From NCBI RefSeq assembly GCF_002835935.1, contig NZ_PJCF01000015.1, forward strand, positions 1 to 64,000: DNA of 64,000 nt, written 5' to 3'. This document shows, piece after piece, positions 1-9,499 of the stretch. The notes below the pieces were generated by a model. It was not told the origin of the DNA. It saw only the letters and a list, made by a program, of their open reading frames with translations, and did no database searches. Each line of letters starts with the position of its first letter. Position 1 is the first letter of the stretch. This DNA is from Paraglaciecola sp. MB-3u-78 (GTDB lineage Bacteria > Pseudomonadota > Gammaproteobacteria > Enterobacterales > Alteromonadaceae). Both the position numbers and the translations under genes were made by a program.

Positions 1-73
1 AAACCGGTCATTCAGCTTTTCGAAAAACAACCAAAGCTTGCTCCCTTAGCAGCCATTCAGATATGCTTAAGCC

Positions 74-445
74 ATGCTAGATGTGATTGTATTAGCCAAA
101 ACCCGCTGGCACTTACGCAAGGCCATAAGGACAGTCAATCAACACTTTCATCAATTAAAAGTGGAGCAAGCGCCGGATAAAACCCTTATAGGTAAAATCA
201 GCCGGGGCTGGGATTTTCTCGGTTATCATTTTGATGGCAAACAATTAACCGTCGCAGCAAAGACGGTAGAAAAACACGTTTTACACTACAGGCAGCTTTA
301 TGAGCAACTAAGAATAAAAAAAGCCACCTCGATCGAGATGGCTTCTGTCTTAGGTCAGTATGTGAAACGTTGACAGCGGTGGGTCAAGGCTGGCATTGCA
401 GCATGGGTTACCCCACAAAAACATAGAGCGTACCATCCTACATGA
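74..445 (+). pseudogene. C-terminal remnant of a reverse transcriptase
   Basis: The readable frame carries motifs typical of the C-terminal part of bacterial group II intron-like reverse transcriptases: a DVIVLAKTRWHLRKAI stretch (the region after the catalytic YxDD), then LIGKISRGWDFLGYHF. The catalytic DD and everything upstream are missing, and an in-frame stop (TAA, 68-70) sits just before the readable part. A TGA at 371-373 falls where a Trp codon would fit, and the same frame continues with QRWVKAGIAAW to a second stop at 443-445. It is therefore a truncated, interrupted relic with no active site. The family call rests on these motifs only; the subclass (group II intron or other RT) cannot be decided. 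Confidence 0.6.
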
Positions 446-472
446 TCAAATGTCCGAGATAAAGATATGTGT

Positions 473-1735
473 CTAACGTGACCGGTTAACTATTTCATCG
501 GTTAACGTGCTACGGCACATATTATATATGCCGGAAAACCAATCACTGTATTCCATCCTTTCCATTTCGGTCCACTGCCCATCGAAAGCGCCGCCAGTCC
601 ACGGTCTCCATACACTTGCAACTTCTACTCCGTCCACAAAACCAACCCTATAGCTAATTTCAGATGTGCTGAGAGACAGCAAACCCGGTTCACCTGCTAC
701 CGGTAAAGTAGATACTTCGCCCTGGACATTCTGTAACTCCTCTGCTGTCCACATTGGGCATATGGCCGGTTCCGGTAAGGCACATCGATTACCGATTGTA
801 TTTATACTTACCGCACCAGTTGCGTATAAATTCCCACATTTGACATCGCTCGTGGCGCCATTTACCGAGCCATTCACATACGTCTCACCACTAAACGATG
901 ACCCTGCTCCAAGATTGAGCGAACCGCCCAATATCCATGTGACAGTCGCATCGCCCTCCAGCTCAATATTTGCCCCAGCCCCGATGGTCATTGCCTCGCT
1001 GGTGATGACCGTGGCGTTGCCAAGTATGGTCAGCGTGGTATTCGCCTTCAAGTTTATCGCACTGAAGCGCCACGTCGACCCACCGACCCCAGTTCCAAGA
1101 GTGGTATCCCATGTGTTCGTCAATGAGATGGCCTCGTTGACGTCAACTGGATTAGCGTCGAATTTCGCGTTAATGGTATCTATAGCGACGTTCATATCTG
1201 CGGCAATCACTATAACTCCGTCGTCGGTGTATCCACCATTCTCAGGGGATACGACCATCGAACCCGCCCCTTCGGTAACAACCGCATCTATGGGTGTGGA
1301 GTAATAAGTTGCACCGGCGCCCAACGTGATGGCTGCGCCAGCGATGATATCGCCGACGGCACCTCCGGCACCGACGACCACTGCGGCGCCCGCGTCAACG
1401 TCTTGAGCGTAGGCGTTAGCCCCAACACCTGCGGCAGCACCAGCATAGATTTGCTTAACTCTTGACGAGGCACCTGTAGTAACAGCAGCGCCAGCATAAA
1501 TGTCATTGACGGTTGTAAAGGCACCGATAACAACGGCCGCCTGTCCAGCGATATGTCCGCCAACATTGGGGGCTGTCACATAATCGGGTTGCGCTGCTAT
1601 ATTCACCGCACCTCCTGAAATCACAGAATACGTGAGCATTTGGTCAGGGGTCATGACTGCAGTTTGTGCATTGGCTAAACCAGCGACAGACAAAGCCAAA
1701 GCGGTTAAGCATGTTTTTAACACTCTATTTTTCAT
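473..1735 (-). CDS. Secreted beta-solenoid protein, possibly related to ice-binding DUF3494 proteins
   Basis: 420 aa with a clear signal peptide (MKNRVLKTCLTALALSVAGLANA, cleavage near residue 23). Residues about 60-150 hold five consecutive repeats of about 17 residues built on AGAA-x3-GA-x4-V-x2-I, the look of a beta-solenoid. Residues about 175-325 (NLKANTTLTILGNATVI, then ILGGSLNLGAGSSFSGE, then LYATGAVSINTIGNRC) resemble the ladder of DUF3494 ice-binding-like proteins, but divergently. The C-terminal about 90 residues contain several Trp and end without a recognised anchor. It probably acts outside the cell. It stands alone between a transposon relic and repeat DNA. Ice or polysaccharide binding is inference; what is seen is secretion plus a repeat fold. 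Confidence 0.6.
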   Translation of the reverse strand: MKNRVLKTCLTALALSVAGLANAQTAVMTPDQMLTYSVISGGAVNIAAQPDYVTAPNVGGHIAGQAAVVIGAFTTVNDIYAGAAVTTGASSRVKQIYAGAAAGVGANAYAQDVDAGAAVVVGAGGAVGDIIAGAAITLGAGATYYSTPIDAVVTEGAGSMVVSPENGGYTDDGVIVIAADMNVAIDTINAKFDANPVDVNEAISLTNTWDTTLGTGVGGSTWRFSAINLKANTTLTILGNATVITSEAMTIGAGANIELEGDATVTWILGGSLNLGAGSSFSGETYVNGSVNGATSDVKCGNLYATGAVSINTIGNRCALPEPAICPMWTAEELQNVQGEVSTLPVAGEPGLLSLSTSEISYRVGFVDGVEVASVWRPWTGGAFDGQWTEMERMEYSDWFSGIYNMCRSTLTDEIVNRSR

Positions 1736-2353
1736 TATCTACTTCCATTTAATGTTATGTGATAACCCCATTGAGGGCTGACCAAGGTGTGAGGTAATAA
1801 CTACCTATTAATGAACGCCTCATGATATGAAGTGAATGAGCGTTGTTTTTCTGAATAAGCAACAGCCTATACCTTCATATTAGGTACGATATATTGATAC
1901 TGAGCCTCTTGAGGCAATACGCAATAATAATACCAACAATAATTACTCATTATAATACAACGTGTTAGCTGAATGCCAACATTGCCAATATATGAAAATG
2001 TAAAAAAACCAGACTCATCCATTTGGATTAAATTGTCATGTCGATTGCGCGTGCCATCCAAGGGCACTGCCATCACTTGATTTGCCGTGGTTTGCTAATA
2101 AGGCGGTGAAAGGGTGGCGTTTGATGGGATGTCAGCAATGATGTTGACTGCCCGGTATTTGCTCGGTTGAGTCAGATATCATTTTACTGTTAGCGGCTGC
2201 AATGAGCGATCACTTGCCAGTCGCGTTTCATTCAGTCATATGGCTGCAATTCGCTCTAACAAGACATTAATTTTTTCAATTCGTTATGTCAATTAAGCGC
2301 ACCAATAAGACCTAAATGACAAAAGAAAGGAACCACAACATGTAGTGGTTGGT
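1736..2353. other. Gene-poor stretch upstream of the beta-solenoid gene
   Basis: About 620 bp without a convincing gene. It should hold the promoter of the minus-strand solenoid gene next to 1735. A 69-codon frame on the minus strand (1867-2076) has no recognisable motif or ribosome-binding site, and I do not call it a gene. The right part borders the target duplication of the ISAs1 pair. Confidence 0.4.
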
Positions 2354-2363
2354 CGGGCTAAGT
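2354..2363. repeat. 10-bp target-site duplication, left copy (CGGGCTAAGT)
   Basis: CGGGCTAAGT immediately precedes the left inverted repeat of the first ISAs1 copy and is repeated exactly at 4800-4809 after the second copy. The sequence between the two copies (3577-3586) is different, so the pair was inserted as one unit. Confidence 0.85.
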
Positions 2364-3576
2364 CAGGGCAATCGCATTAAAATATTTGTAGCAGTTTCAG
2401 CAAGTAATCATTATCCCAACCTGCCATTTGCCGCTTAATCTTAATACCTACCTTATTATCATTATCTGACGTTAATAAATTCAAAGATATGTGGCGTAAT
2501 ATTGCCATGTTTTGATCTGCATATCCTTGACGAATTCGACAATGATCTTCGTCAAATGCCATATCTAATCTCCAGTGAAGATTATTCTCTACACCCCAAT
2601 GAGCACGTACATAGTGAGCAAATTTCTCTGCATCGTTATGCTTAACGCTACTAATAAAGTATCGCGTTTCTTCTGACCATTCGTTCGCAAGAAATCTTCT
2701 TGATTTGACGCTAACAATACTGGCAAGGTGTGGGTGAGTATGATGCTCAGTAAGCCAGTCAATTCGGTTGCAGGAAGTCACTGTTCTTTCTTCAATACGG
2801 CCATGCCCTGAATCAATACTCTTATAAGTATTTAACGTGCCCTCATAACTTTTAGGGGTATTTTCAAAGAATAAAATCACATCATCATGTAGGGTGCTTT
2901 GATTTCCTTTCAGTGCGGTTAAATAATCAGCGCCTTTACTCACGATCAGTTCAGCCGATTTCTTTTGTGTGTTTAATGCATCGGTTGTGATGATACTGCC
3001 TGTGATGTCTAAGTTTTTGAGTAGGGAAGGTAAGGCGGTTATTTCATTCGATTTTTCATCAACTTTCACTTGTCCAAGTGCCAGCTGATTATCATGTGAC
3101 CATGCGCTAACCATATAAATAGCTGATTTATTAGATGACTTATCATGAGTGCGTCGAAGGCATTTACCGTCAATAGCGATCACATCGCCCGTGACATTTT
3201 TTACTATCTCTTTGATCCAGCTAGAAAAACAGGTTTGAAATTGCTCAGGATCAATTAAGGAAAAAATACGTCCCAAAGTATCATGAGACGGAATACCATT
3301 TTCTAGGGATAAATATTGTTCAAACCAAGTGCGTTTAATGTTGGCAAATTTTTCAATGGCAACCCAGCCATCACAGCCACAGATAACGGCACATAGGGTA
3401 ATAAAAAAGATGTCATCTAATTTATGTAATTGTTTTCTTAGAAGACGAGGATCTTCAATGTCTTTGAAATGTTCGATAAGTGTGGGCTTGTATTTGGTCA
3501 TATTACGTCGCGTAAAGCGAAGTAATAGATCAAATTAGGGGATCTGTGTCAAGCCATTTTTAATGCGATTGCCCTG
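2364..3576 (-). mobile_element. ISAs1-family insertion sequence, copy 1
   Basis: 1,213 bp bounded by perfect 19-bp inverted repeats starting CAGGGCAATCGCATTAAAA at the left (2364-2382) and its reverse complement at the right (3558-3576). It contains one transposase gene on the minus strand. It is separated from copy 2 by only 10 bp (GGTGATAACC) and shares an outer 10-bp target duplication with it. The structure is complete, and identity of the two transposases points to a recent event. Confidence 0.9.
2377..3501 (-). CDS. ISAs1-family DDE transposase (copy 1)
   Basis: 374 aa, intact. The N-terminal region (LIEHFKDIEDPRLLRKQLHKL, CAVICGCDGWVAIEKFA, GIPSHDTLGRIF) is typical of ISAs1/H-repeat transposases. 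The catalytic aspartates are probably in VIAIDGKCLRR and IITTDALNTQ, and the Glu in the HWGVENNLHW motif near the C-terminus. It catalyses excision and insertion of the element. Its translation is identical over its full length to the copy at 3600-4724. The stop lies inside or next to the left inverted repeat, normal for compact IS elements. Confidence 0.93.
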   Translation of the reverse strand: MTKYKPTLIEHFKDIEDPRLLRKQLHKLDDIFFITLCAVICGCDGWVAIEKFANIKRTWFEQYLSLENGIPSHDTLGRIFSLIDPEQFQTCFSSWIKEIVKNVTGDVIAIDGKCLRRTHDKSSNKSAIYMVSAWSHDNQLALGQVKVDEKSNEITALPSLLKNLDITGSIITTDALNTQKKSAELIVSKGADYLTALKGNQSTLHDDVILFFENTPKSYEGTLNTYKSIDSGHGRIEERTVTSCNRIDWLTEHHTHPHLASIVSVKSRRFLANEWSEETRYFISSVKHNDAEKFAHYVRAHWGVENNLHWRLDMAFDEDHCRIRQGYADQNMAILRHISLNLLTSDNDNKVGIKIKRQMAGWDNDYLLKLLQIF

Positions 3577-3586
3577 GGTGATAACC

Positions 3587-4799
3587 CAGGGCAATCGCAT
3601 TAAAATATTTGTAGCAGTTTCAGCAAGTAATCATTATCCCAACCTGCCATTTGCCGCTTAATCTTAATACCTACCTTATTATCATTATCTGACGTTAATA
3701 AATTCAAAGATATGTGGCGTAATATTGCCATGTTTTGATCTGCATATCCTTGACGAATTCGACAATGATCTTCGTCAAATGCCATATCTAATCTCCAGTG
3801 AAGATTATTCTCTACACCCCAATGAGCACGTACATAGTGAGCAAATTTCTCTGCATCGTTATGCTTAACGCTACTAATAAAGTATCGCGTTTCTTCTGAC
3901 CATTCGTTCGCAAGAAATCTTCTTGATTTGACGCTAACAATACTGGCAAGGTGTGGGTGAGTATGATGCTCAGTAAGCCAGTCAATTCGGTTGCAGGAAG
4001 TCACTGTTCTTTCTTCAATACGGCCATGCCCTGAATCAATACTCTTATAAGTATTTAACGTGCCCTCATAACTTTTAGGGGTATTTTCAAAGAATAAAAT
4101 CACATCATCATGTAGGGTGCTTTGATTTCCTTTCAGTGCGGTTAAATAATCAGCGCCTTTACTCACGATCAGTTCAGCCGATTTCTTTTGTGTGTTTAAT
4201 GCATCGGTTGTGATGATACTGCCTGTGATGTCTAAGTTTTTGAGTAGGGAAGGTAAGGCGGTTATTTCATTCGATTTTTCATCAACTTTCACTTGTCCAA
4301 GTGCCAGCTGATTATCATGTGACCATGCGCTAACCATATAAATAGCTGATTTATTAGATGACTTATCATGAGTGCGTCGAAGGCATTTACCGTCAATAGC
4401 GATCACATCGCCCGTGACATTTTTTACTATCTCTTTGATCCAGCTAGAAAAACAGGTTTGAAATTGCTCAGGATCAATTAAGGAAAAAATACGTCCCAAA
4501 GTATCATGAGACGGAATACCATTTTCTAGGGATAAATATTGTTCAAACCAAGTGCGTTTAATGTTGGCAAATTTTTCAATGGCAACCCAGCCATCACAGC
4601 CACAGATAACGGCACATAGGGTAATAAAAAAGATGTCATCTAATTTATGTAATTGTTTTCTTAGAAGACGAGGATCTTCAATGTCTTTGAAATGTTCGAT
4701 AAGTGTGGGCTTGTATTTGGTCATATTACGTCGCGTAAAGCGAAGTAATAGATCAAATTAGGGGATCTGTGTCAAGCCATTTTTAATGCGATTGCCCTG
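3587..4799 (-). mobile_element. ISAs1-family insertion sequence, copy 2 (tandem)
   Basis: Same 1,213-bp structure and orientation as copy 1, shifted by 1,223 bp. Left inverted repeat 3587-3605, right inverted repeat 4781-4799, followed directly by the CGGGCTAAGT duplication. The junction with copy 1 places two inverted-repeat ends head to head around GGTGATAACC, whose GGT/ACC ends lengthen the palindrome. Confidence 0.9.
3600..4724 (-). CDS. ISAs1-family DDE transposase (copy 2)
   Basis: 374 aa, identical in translation to the transposase at 2377-3501, with the same DDE motifs (VIAIDGKC, ITTDALN, WGVENN). It lies upstream of copy 1 in the direction of transcription, so read-through from this gene would enter copy 1. 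No truncation or frameshift is seen. Confidence 0.93.
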   Translation of the reverse strand: MTKYKPTLIEHFKDIEDPRLLRKQLHKLDDIFFITLCAVICGCDGWVAIEKFANIKRTWFEQYLSLENGIPSHDTLGRIFSLIDPEQFQTCFSSWIKEIVKNVTGDVIAIDGKCLRRTHDKSSNKSAIYMVSAWSHDNQLALGQVKVDEKSNEITALPSLLKNLDITGSIITTDALNTQKKSAELIVSKGADYLTALKGNQSTLHDDVILFFENTPKSYEGTLNTYKSIDSGHGRIEERTVTSCNRIDWLTEHHTHPHLASIVSVKSRRFLANEWSEETRYFISSVKHNDAEKFAHYVRAHWGVENNLHWRLDMAFDEDHCRIRQGYADQNMAILRHISLNLLTSDNDNKVGIKIKRQMAGWDNDYLLKLLQIF

Positions 4800-4809
4800 C
4801 GGGCTAAGT
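4800..4809. repeat. 10-bp target-site duplication, right copy (CGGGCTAAGT)
   Basis: Exact repeat of 2354-2363, directly after the right end of ISAs1 copy 2. Confidence 0.85.
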
Positions 4810-5541
4810 GGATAGCCCTTGTATTTATATAGTTATTTAGTTATATTTCACAAGGAAGTGAGTGATGAACTCTGCTTTTCTAACATACATTTCAGAATTA
4901 ATGACTGAATTAACAAGGCAGACATTGTAAGAGGACAAAAGAATCGGCATCGCCGATAACTGCTTTGGTGGCTCCGCCACTGCTTTACCCGCCTTTAAAG
5001 TTTCAGCAAAAAATGGCTTATTCTTGGGTAAAATGACATGGGTGAAACTGGTTTTTTTAGAAGCACGGCTTCGCCCAGTTGAACAGCTCGACAAGGAAGT
5101 CGAGATTGGGTGCCTATTATCATGGACGTATGATTGACTAATTTAAAGCGTTTGCATCGGGTAGAAAAAGAGCATTCGAAACAACCCTAAGAATAAGCCA
5201 TTTTTTGCGGTTAAAAACTTTAGAAGCGAGCGGCGTTTTACAAAGTACATCCTTATACTTTGCCCTTCGGGCCATCTTGCAGATGTTCAAAATGGTTCCC
5301 TACCATTTTGTCTGGATACTCTTTTTTGCTGTTGACCATATTTACGGGATAAATATGGAACAGCCTTAGCTGGCCTGAAAGGTAAAGTGCATGGATTCAC
5401 TTTATAAAAAGAGTATCTGGCTCGAAGGGATTCGAGACAAAACCATCAAGCGGACGCCGCGCGGGACGATGGCGCGAAGCGTGCTTTTGTTTTTTATTAG
5501 CCAGTGTGCGAAGCACATGCTCTAAAAGGCAAAAAACTATG
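4810..5541. repeat. Intergenic dispersed-repeat DNA
   Basis: About 730 bp without a convincing gene. 5043-5169 is a degenerate relative of 62161-62314: both have GAAACTGG, GAAGCAC, CAGTT..ACAG, AAGTCGAG, GATTGACTA/AATTGACTA and AAAGCGTTT..CGGGTA in the same order. 5447-5466 (CAAGCGGACGCCGCGCGGGA) recurs inverted at 51260-51279. Open frames on the minus strand (4837-5094, 5397-5588) read like translations of repeat DNA rather than genes. Confidence 0.55.
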
Positions 5542-6672
5542 CTATATAGACAAAAAACTTCGTAACTCATCCTGCCTAGCCAACCCATCCTGCATCCCTA
5601 AATCAATTAACTCTCGGCAAAACTCTTTTTCAAACAATAAATAACTCAACAAACTAGAGTCAGCCTTATCGTGTAGCCCCATCAAACGTAACAAAATCTT
5701 AATCCCCGACGGCATGCGGTGAAAATGTTTGGCAGCCATGTCGTTAAAATTACGAGTGGGGCTGATCACCAAGGTATCGATGGTTTTTAGCTTGGTTTGT
5801 TGCTGTTGTTTGTGGGTCATATGGGCGATGGTTTCGTTTATTCGCGTAAGACGCTCAAGATCGGATTTTAAGGTGTCAGAAAAAATAGTGTCAAGTAAAT
5901 GACCCGCTATAGCGATGCTACTGGGGTATCGATTCATGTCGGCAAATCGAGATTTTTTCTCTGGTTGCTCCACACCAATGATCAGTATTTTTTCTGCCCC
6001 TAAATGAATGGCCGGACTCAGTGGCGATAATTGGTGAATAGAGCCATCACCAAGAAACTCCCCCATCATTTTTACTGGGGGAAAGAGCATTGGGATCGCT
6101 GATGATGCAATCAAATGTTCTGAATTTAAAGTACAAGGTATACCTCGCCTTTGTTCACGTTGCCAAGGCTTTATATCGCTTTGCCCTTGGTAGAAACTGA
6201 TGGAGTCATGGCTTGTATAGCTAGAGGCATTAATGGTGATAGCGCGTAAATGGCCGCTGGAAATATTTCTATCAATACGATGAAAGTCCAAGTGACTTCT
6301 GATCAAACGCCTCAAAGGCTGGTTGTTTAATAAACTAGAGGGGTGTCTTTGATTTTGCTCGGATTGGAAGCTACTCAGATAATTACCGACTAAATGTTTA
6401 AAGACGTCTCGAATTCCACTGTCGTAGACTTGGCGGGTATGAAAATTTTTCCATACCCATTCTAATTTCCTTAGACCAAGGTGGTAACAAGATGCATAGC
6501 AGGCTAATCCTGTTGCATTAATTGCACCGGCTGAATTGCCGCAGACTATGGGGAAAGGTAAACCTTGGTTGCGGGGTAAGAAGGTGGCAATCGCTTTAAG
6601 TACGCCTAATTGATAAGCCGCTCTTGCGCCACCCCCTGATAACAACAACGCATATTGATTACGTTCTGACAA
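5542..6672 (-). CDS. Patatin-like phospholipase family protein
   Basis: 376 aa. The N-terminus has the patatin oxyanion motif GGGARA (residues 13-18) and the nucleophile elbow GNSAG with Ser47; the dyad aspartate is probably in the GDGS motif near residue 208. No signal peptide, so it is probably a cytoplasmic or membrane-associated acyl hydrolase; the substrate is unknown. The start chosen is TTG at 6672, because the family begins just before the LLLSGGGARAAYQ block, and an AGGG stands about 10 nt upstream. The gene begins 12 bp after the stop of the metallo-hydrolase gene on the same strand, so the two probably form an operon. Confidence 0.87.
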   Translation of the reverse strand: MSERNQYALLLSGGGARAAYQLGVLKAIATFLPRNQGLPFPIVCGNSAGAINATGLACYASCYHLGLRKLEWVWKNFHTRQVYDSGIRDVFKHLVGNYLSSFQSEQNQRHPSSLLNNQPLRRLIRSHLDFHRIDRNISSGHLRAITINASSYTSHDSISFYQGQSDIKPWQREQRRGIPCTLNSEHLIASSAIPMLFPPVKMMGEFLGDGSIHQLSPLSPAIHLGAEKILIIGVEQPEKKSRFADMNRYPSSIAIAGHLLDTIFSDTLKSDLERLTRINETIAHMTHKQQQQTKLKTIDTLVISPTRNFNDMAAKHFHRMPSGIKILLRLMGLHDKADSSLLSYLLFEKEFCRELIDLGMQDGLARQDELRSFLSI

Positions 6673-6684
6673 AAAGATGTTTCC

Positions 6685-7524
6685 CTATAATGTAAAGGTC
6701 AAACCTTCGGCGGCGGCAAAAAGTTCTAGGTCTGCGCCGCCAATTTCGATTATCTCTTTGCAATGACTCTCAATTTTGGCGATTTCAATATCTGTGCGAA
6801 TGTGGTCGTGGCTATATAATGCCATACGTTTTGCTCGACTGCCCATGGCCAGTTTTACAGCTTCTTCTGCTACTGAGTGTCCCCAGCCTAACTTGGCGGG
6901 CATATCTGCAATCATGTATTGTGCATCATGAATAATCAAATCTGCATCACGGCTAAACTCTACCCAGTCTAAATAGTCGGTATTTTTTTTGTACGGAGGA
7001 TAGAGTTCGTTGTCGGTGATGTAGGCAACTTTTTTGCCATCGGCTTCTATGCAAAACGAGCTACCGCTGCCAGGGTGGTTCATCGCTAATCGACTGATTT
7101 TAGCTTCTCCAATTTTCCAATGGGAGACATCTTTTGGCTGAGGCATAATTTGAATGTTCGATGGTAATGTTTTGTAATCTACCGGGAAGTAGCTGCCACT
7201 CATTTGTTCTAGAATGGCATGGTCTGCGTCGAAAGTTATCTGACCTGGTGTAATAAAGATATTACGTTGGGGTTGATAAATGGGGGCAAAAAAAGGAAAA
7301 CCTTGGATATGATCCCAGTGATTGTGGGTGAGTAACAAATGAATATCGTTAGTTTGTTTAATCAGCTTTTGACCAAGATTTTTTATGCCTGTGCCTGCAT
7401 CTAAAATAATATCAGTGCCGTCTTCTAAACAAACGTGCACACAAGCGGTATTGCCACCATATTTGATAAACTCAGGGCCAGGAGCAGGGCAGGAGCCTCG
7501 TACACCAAAAAAGGTCACTTGCAT
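6685..7524 (-). CDS. MBL-fold metallo-hydrolase
   Basis: 279 aa. The HxHxDH metal motif is present as THNHWDH (His67, His69, Asp71, His72), with an upstream LDAGTG strand and later His residues in AMNHPGSG, IIHDAQY and YSHDHIR, as in binuclear-zinc metallo-beta-lactamase-fold enzymes. The opening MQVTFFGVRGSCPAPGP is typical of a subgroup annotated as phosphodiesterase- or RNase Z-like hydrolases. No signal peptide; cytoplasmic. It is the first gene of a probable pair with the downstream patatin-like lipase. The exact substrate is not deducible. Confidence 0.85.
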   Translation of the reverse strand: MQVTFFGVRGSCPAPGPEFIKYGGNTACVHVCLEDGTDIILDAGTGIKNLGQKLIKQTNDIHLLLTHNHWDHIQGFPFFAPIYQPQRNIFITPGQITFDADHAILEQMSGSYFPVDYKTLPSNIQIMPQPKDVSHWKIGEAKISRLAMNHPGSGSSFCIEADGKKVAYITDNELYPPYKKNTDYLDWVEFSRDADLIIHDAQYMIADMPAKLGWGHSVAEEAVKLAMGSRAKRMALYSHDHIRTDIEIAKIESHCKEIIEIGGADLELFAAAEGLTFTL

Positions 7525-7652
7525 TTATGATCTCATTAATAAGCTGTTTGCGTCCATGGGCTGCAACATTACCACTAAAGCTAAACTGAATTAAGTATAA
7601 ACTTATTAATAAAGGTATGTATGTAAGTTTATAAGGATTTGTTTTATATAAT

Positions 7653-7678
7653 AAAAAAGCGCCTTTAGGCGCTTTTTT
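7653..7678 (-). terminator. Rho-independent terminator after proS
   Basis: Perfect AAAAAAGCGCC / GGCGCTTTTTT stem with a short loop, 16 bp downstream of the proS stop on the minus strand. The A and T tracts on both sides would let it work in either direction. Confidence 0.85.
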
Positions 7679-7693
7679 GAAGGTGTTAGTCAC

Positions 7694-9409
7694 TTATAAG
7701 TTAGCAACAAACTGTGCCAATTGATCGATCTCAATTAATTGCTTTTCACCACTGCGACGATTTTTATACTCTACTTTATTTTCATCAAGGTTACGCTCAC
7801 CTATGACAATAGTGTGTGGTATACCGATAAGCTCCATATCGTTGAACATCACGCCAGGGCGTTCTTTTCTGTCATCAAATAACACTTCAACGTCGGCATC
7901 TTTTAATTGTGTATACAAAGACTCGGCAATGTCCTTAATGCGTTGTGATTTGTGCATATTCATCGGGATAAGGGCGATTTTAAATGGTGCGATGGCTTCT
8001 GGCCAGATGATCCCATATTTATCATGGTTTTGTTCAATTGCCGCAGCGACTATGCGTGATACACCTATGCCGTAACAACCCATGCTAAGTATTTTGTGTT
8101 TGCCGTTTTCGTCGAGCACACCGCAGTTCATCGCTTGTGAGTATTTATCGCCGAGTTGGAAAATGTGGCCTACTTCGATACCACGCTTTATCTCTAGAGT
8201 GCCTTTGCCGTCGGGCGAAACATCACCTGCTATCACATTGCGAATATCCGCGACTTCAAACTCGCCTGCGTCTGTTGACCAGTTTACGCCTGTATAATGG
8301 AAGTCAGTCTCGTTAGCACCACAAACAAAGTCTGCTAAATGGGCAGCACTCTCATCCACTATCACTGGAATGGTTAGGCCTACTGGCCCAAGTGAACCTA
8401 TGGTGCAGTTCAGTGTGTCTTCTATTTGTTGTTCACTGGCCATGGTAAGGGGAGCAAATACGCCCGCTAGTTTTTCTGCTTTGACTTTGTTAAATTGGTG
8501 ATCACCCCTTAACACCAAGGCAACTAATCCATGTTTGCTTTTTTTGTCTGGCTCAGCCAATACAATTAATGTTTTAACTGATTGCTCAGCAGGCACTTTT
8601 AAAAATGCTGAAACAGCCTCGATGGTCTTTTTCCCTGGCGTAGCCACTTTTTCTAAGTTTTGTGTACCTTGAGGGCAGTTGCCTGTGGGCGCTAAAGCAC
8701 TGGCCATTTCAATGTTCGCCGCATAATCGGAGCCATTACTAAAGGCGATATCATCTTCGCCTGATTCTGCTAACACATGAAATTCATGTGACGCACTGCC
8801 CCCAATGGAGCCATTGTCGGCTATTACCGGACGGTAATCTAAACCAATACGTTCAAAAATGTTGCAGTAGGCTTGGTACATATTTTGGTAGGTTGTTTCT
8901 AAGCAGCTTTGATCAAGGTGAAATGAATAGGCGTCTTTCATGGTGAATTCTCGGCTACGCATAATGCCAAATCTAGGGCGAATTTCGTCTCTGAATTTGG
9001 TTTGTACCTGATATAAGTTAATGGGTAGTTGTTTGTAGCTGTTGACTTCGTTTTTGACCAATGAGGTGATCACTTCTTCATGAGTGGGGCCCAGTACAAA
9101 GTCACGAGACTGTCGGTCTTTTATGCGCAGTAATTCAGGTCCGTACTCTTCCCATCGGCCTGATTCTTGCCATAAATCAGCAGGTTGAACCACAGGCATT
9201 AATATTTCTATGGAGCCCGCTTTGTTCATTTCGTCACGCACTATCGCGGCTACTTTATTTAATACACGTAAACCTGTGGGTAGCCAAGTATATAAACCTG
9301 CAGCTAACTTTCTGACCATGCCTGCACGTAACATTAACTGGTGACTAATGACTTCTGCGTCGGCTGGGGTTTCTTTTTGCGTGGATAATAAATATTGGCT
9401 AGTGCGCAT
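7694..9409 (-). CDS. proS: Proline--tRNA ligase (prolyl-tRNA synthetase)
   Basis: 571 aa, the usual length for the bacterial long form. It charges tRNA-Pro with proline in the cytosol. The class II core is visible: [20 protein letters not shown] start, [13 protein letters not shown], motif 2 with [17 protein letters not shown], and the LGPTHEEVI region. An insertion of about 160 residues (about 225-390) between motifs 2 and 3 corresponds to the editing (YbaK-like) domain. Motif 3 is in [17 protein letters not shown], followed by a C-terminal anticodon-binding domain. Single-gene unit with its own terminator; 90 bp separate it from trmO. Confidence 0.97.
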   Translation of the reverse strand: MRTSQYLLSTQKETPADAEVISHQLMLRAGMVRKLAAGLYTWLPTGLRVLNKVAAIVRDEMNKAGSIEILMPVVQPADLWQESGRWEEYGPELLRIKDRQSRDFVLGPTHEEVITSLVKNEVNSYKQLPINLYQVQTKFRDEIRPRFGIMRSREFTMKDAYSFHLDQSCLETTYQNMYQAYCNIFERIGLDYRPVIADNGSIGGSASHEFHVLAESGEDDIAFSNGSDYAANIEMASALAPTGNCPQGTQNLEKVATPGKKTIEAVSAFLKVPAEQSVKTLIVLAEPDKKSKHGLVALVLRGDHQFNKVKAEKLAGVFAPLTMASEQQIEDTLNCTIGSLGPVGLTIPVIVDESAAHLADFVCGANETDFHYTGVNWSTDAGEFEVADIRNVIAGDVSPDGKGTLEIKRGIEVGHIFQLGDKYSQAMNCGVLDENGKHKILSMGCYGIGVSRIVAAAIEQNHDKYGIIWPEAIAPFKIALIPMNMHKSQRIKDIAESLYTQLKDADVEVLFDDRKERPGVMFNDMELIGIPHTIVIGERNLDENKVEYKNRRSGEKQLIEIDQLAQFVANL

Positions 9410-9499
9410 GAAGGATAAAATCTCTGGTTTTGAAGGAAAAAACGGCGCTTATTCTAACAGTAATCTTGGTTAAAGCCATTATTGTGTATGGGTATAAAA

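Noticed and set aside
666-1304. 212-codon plus-strand frame
   Set aside because: Antisense to the beta-solenoid gene, which has a signal peptide and coherent repeats; the antisense frame has neither.
4837-5588. Two small minus-strand frames (85 and 63 codons)
   Set aside because: They lie in dispersed-repeat DNA, lack ribosome-binding sites and read like translated repeats.
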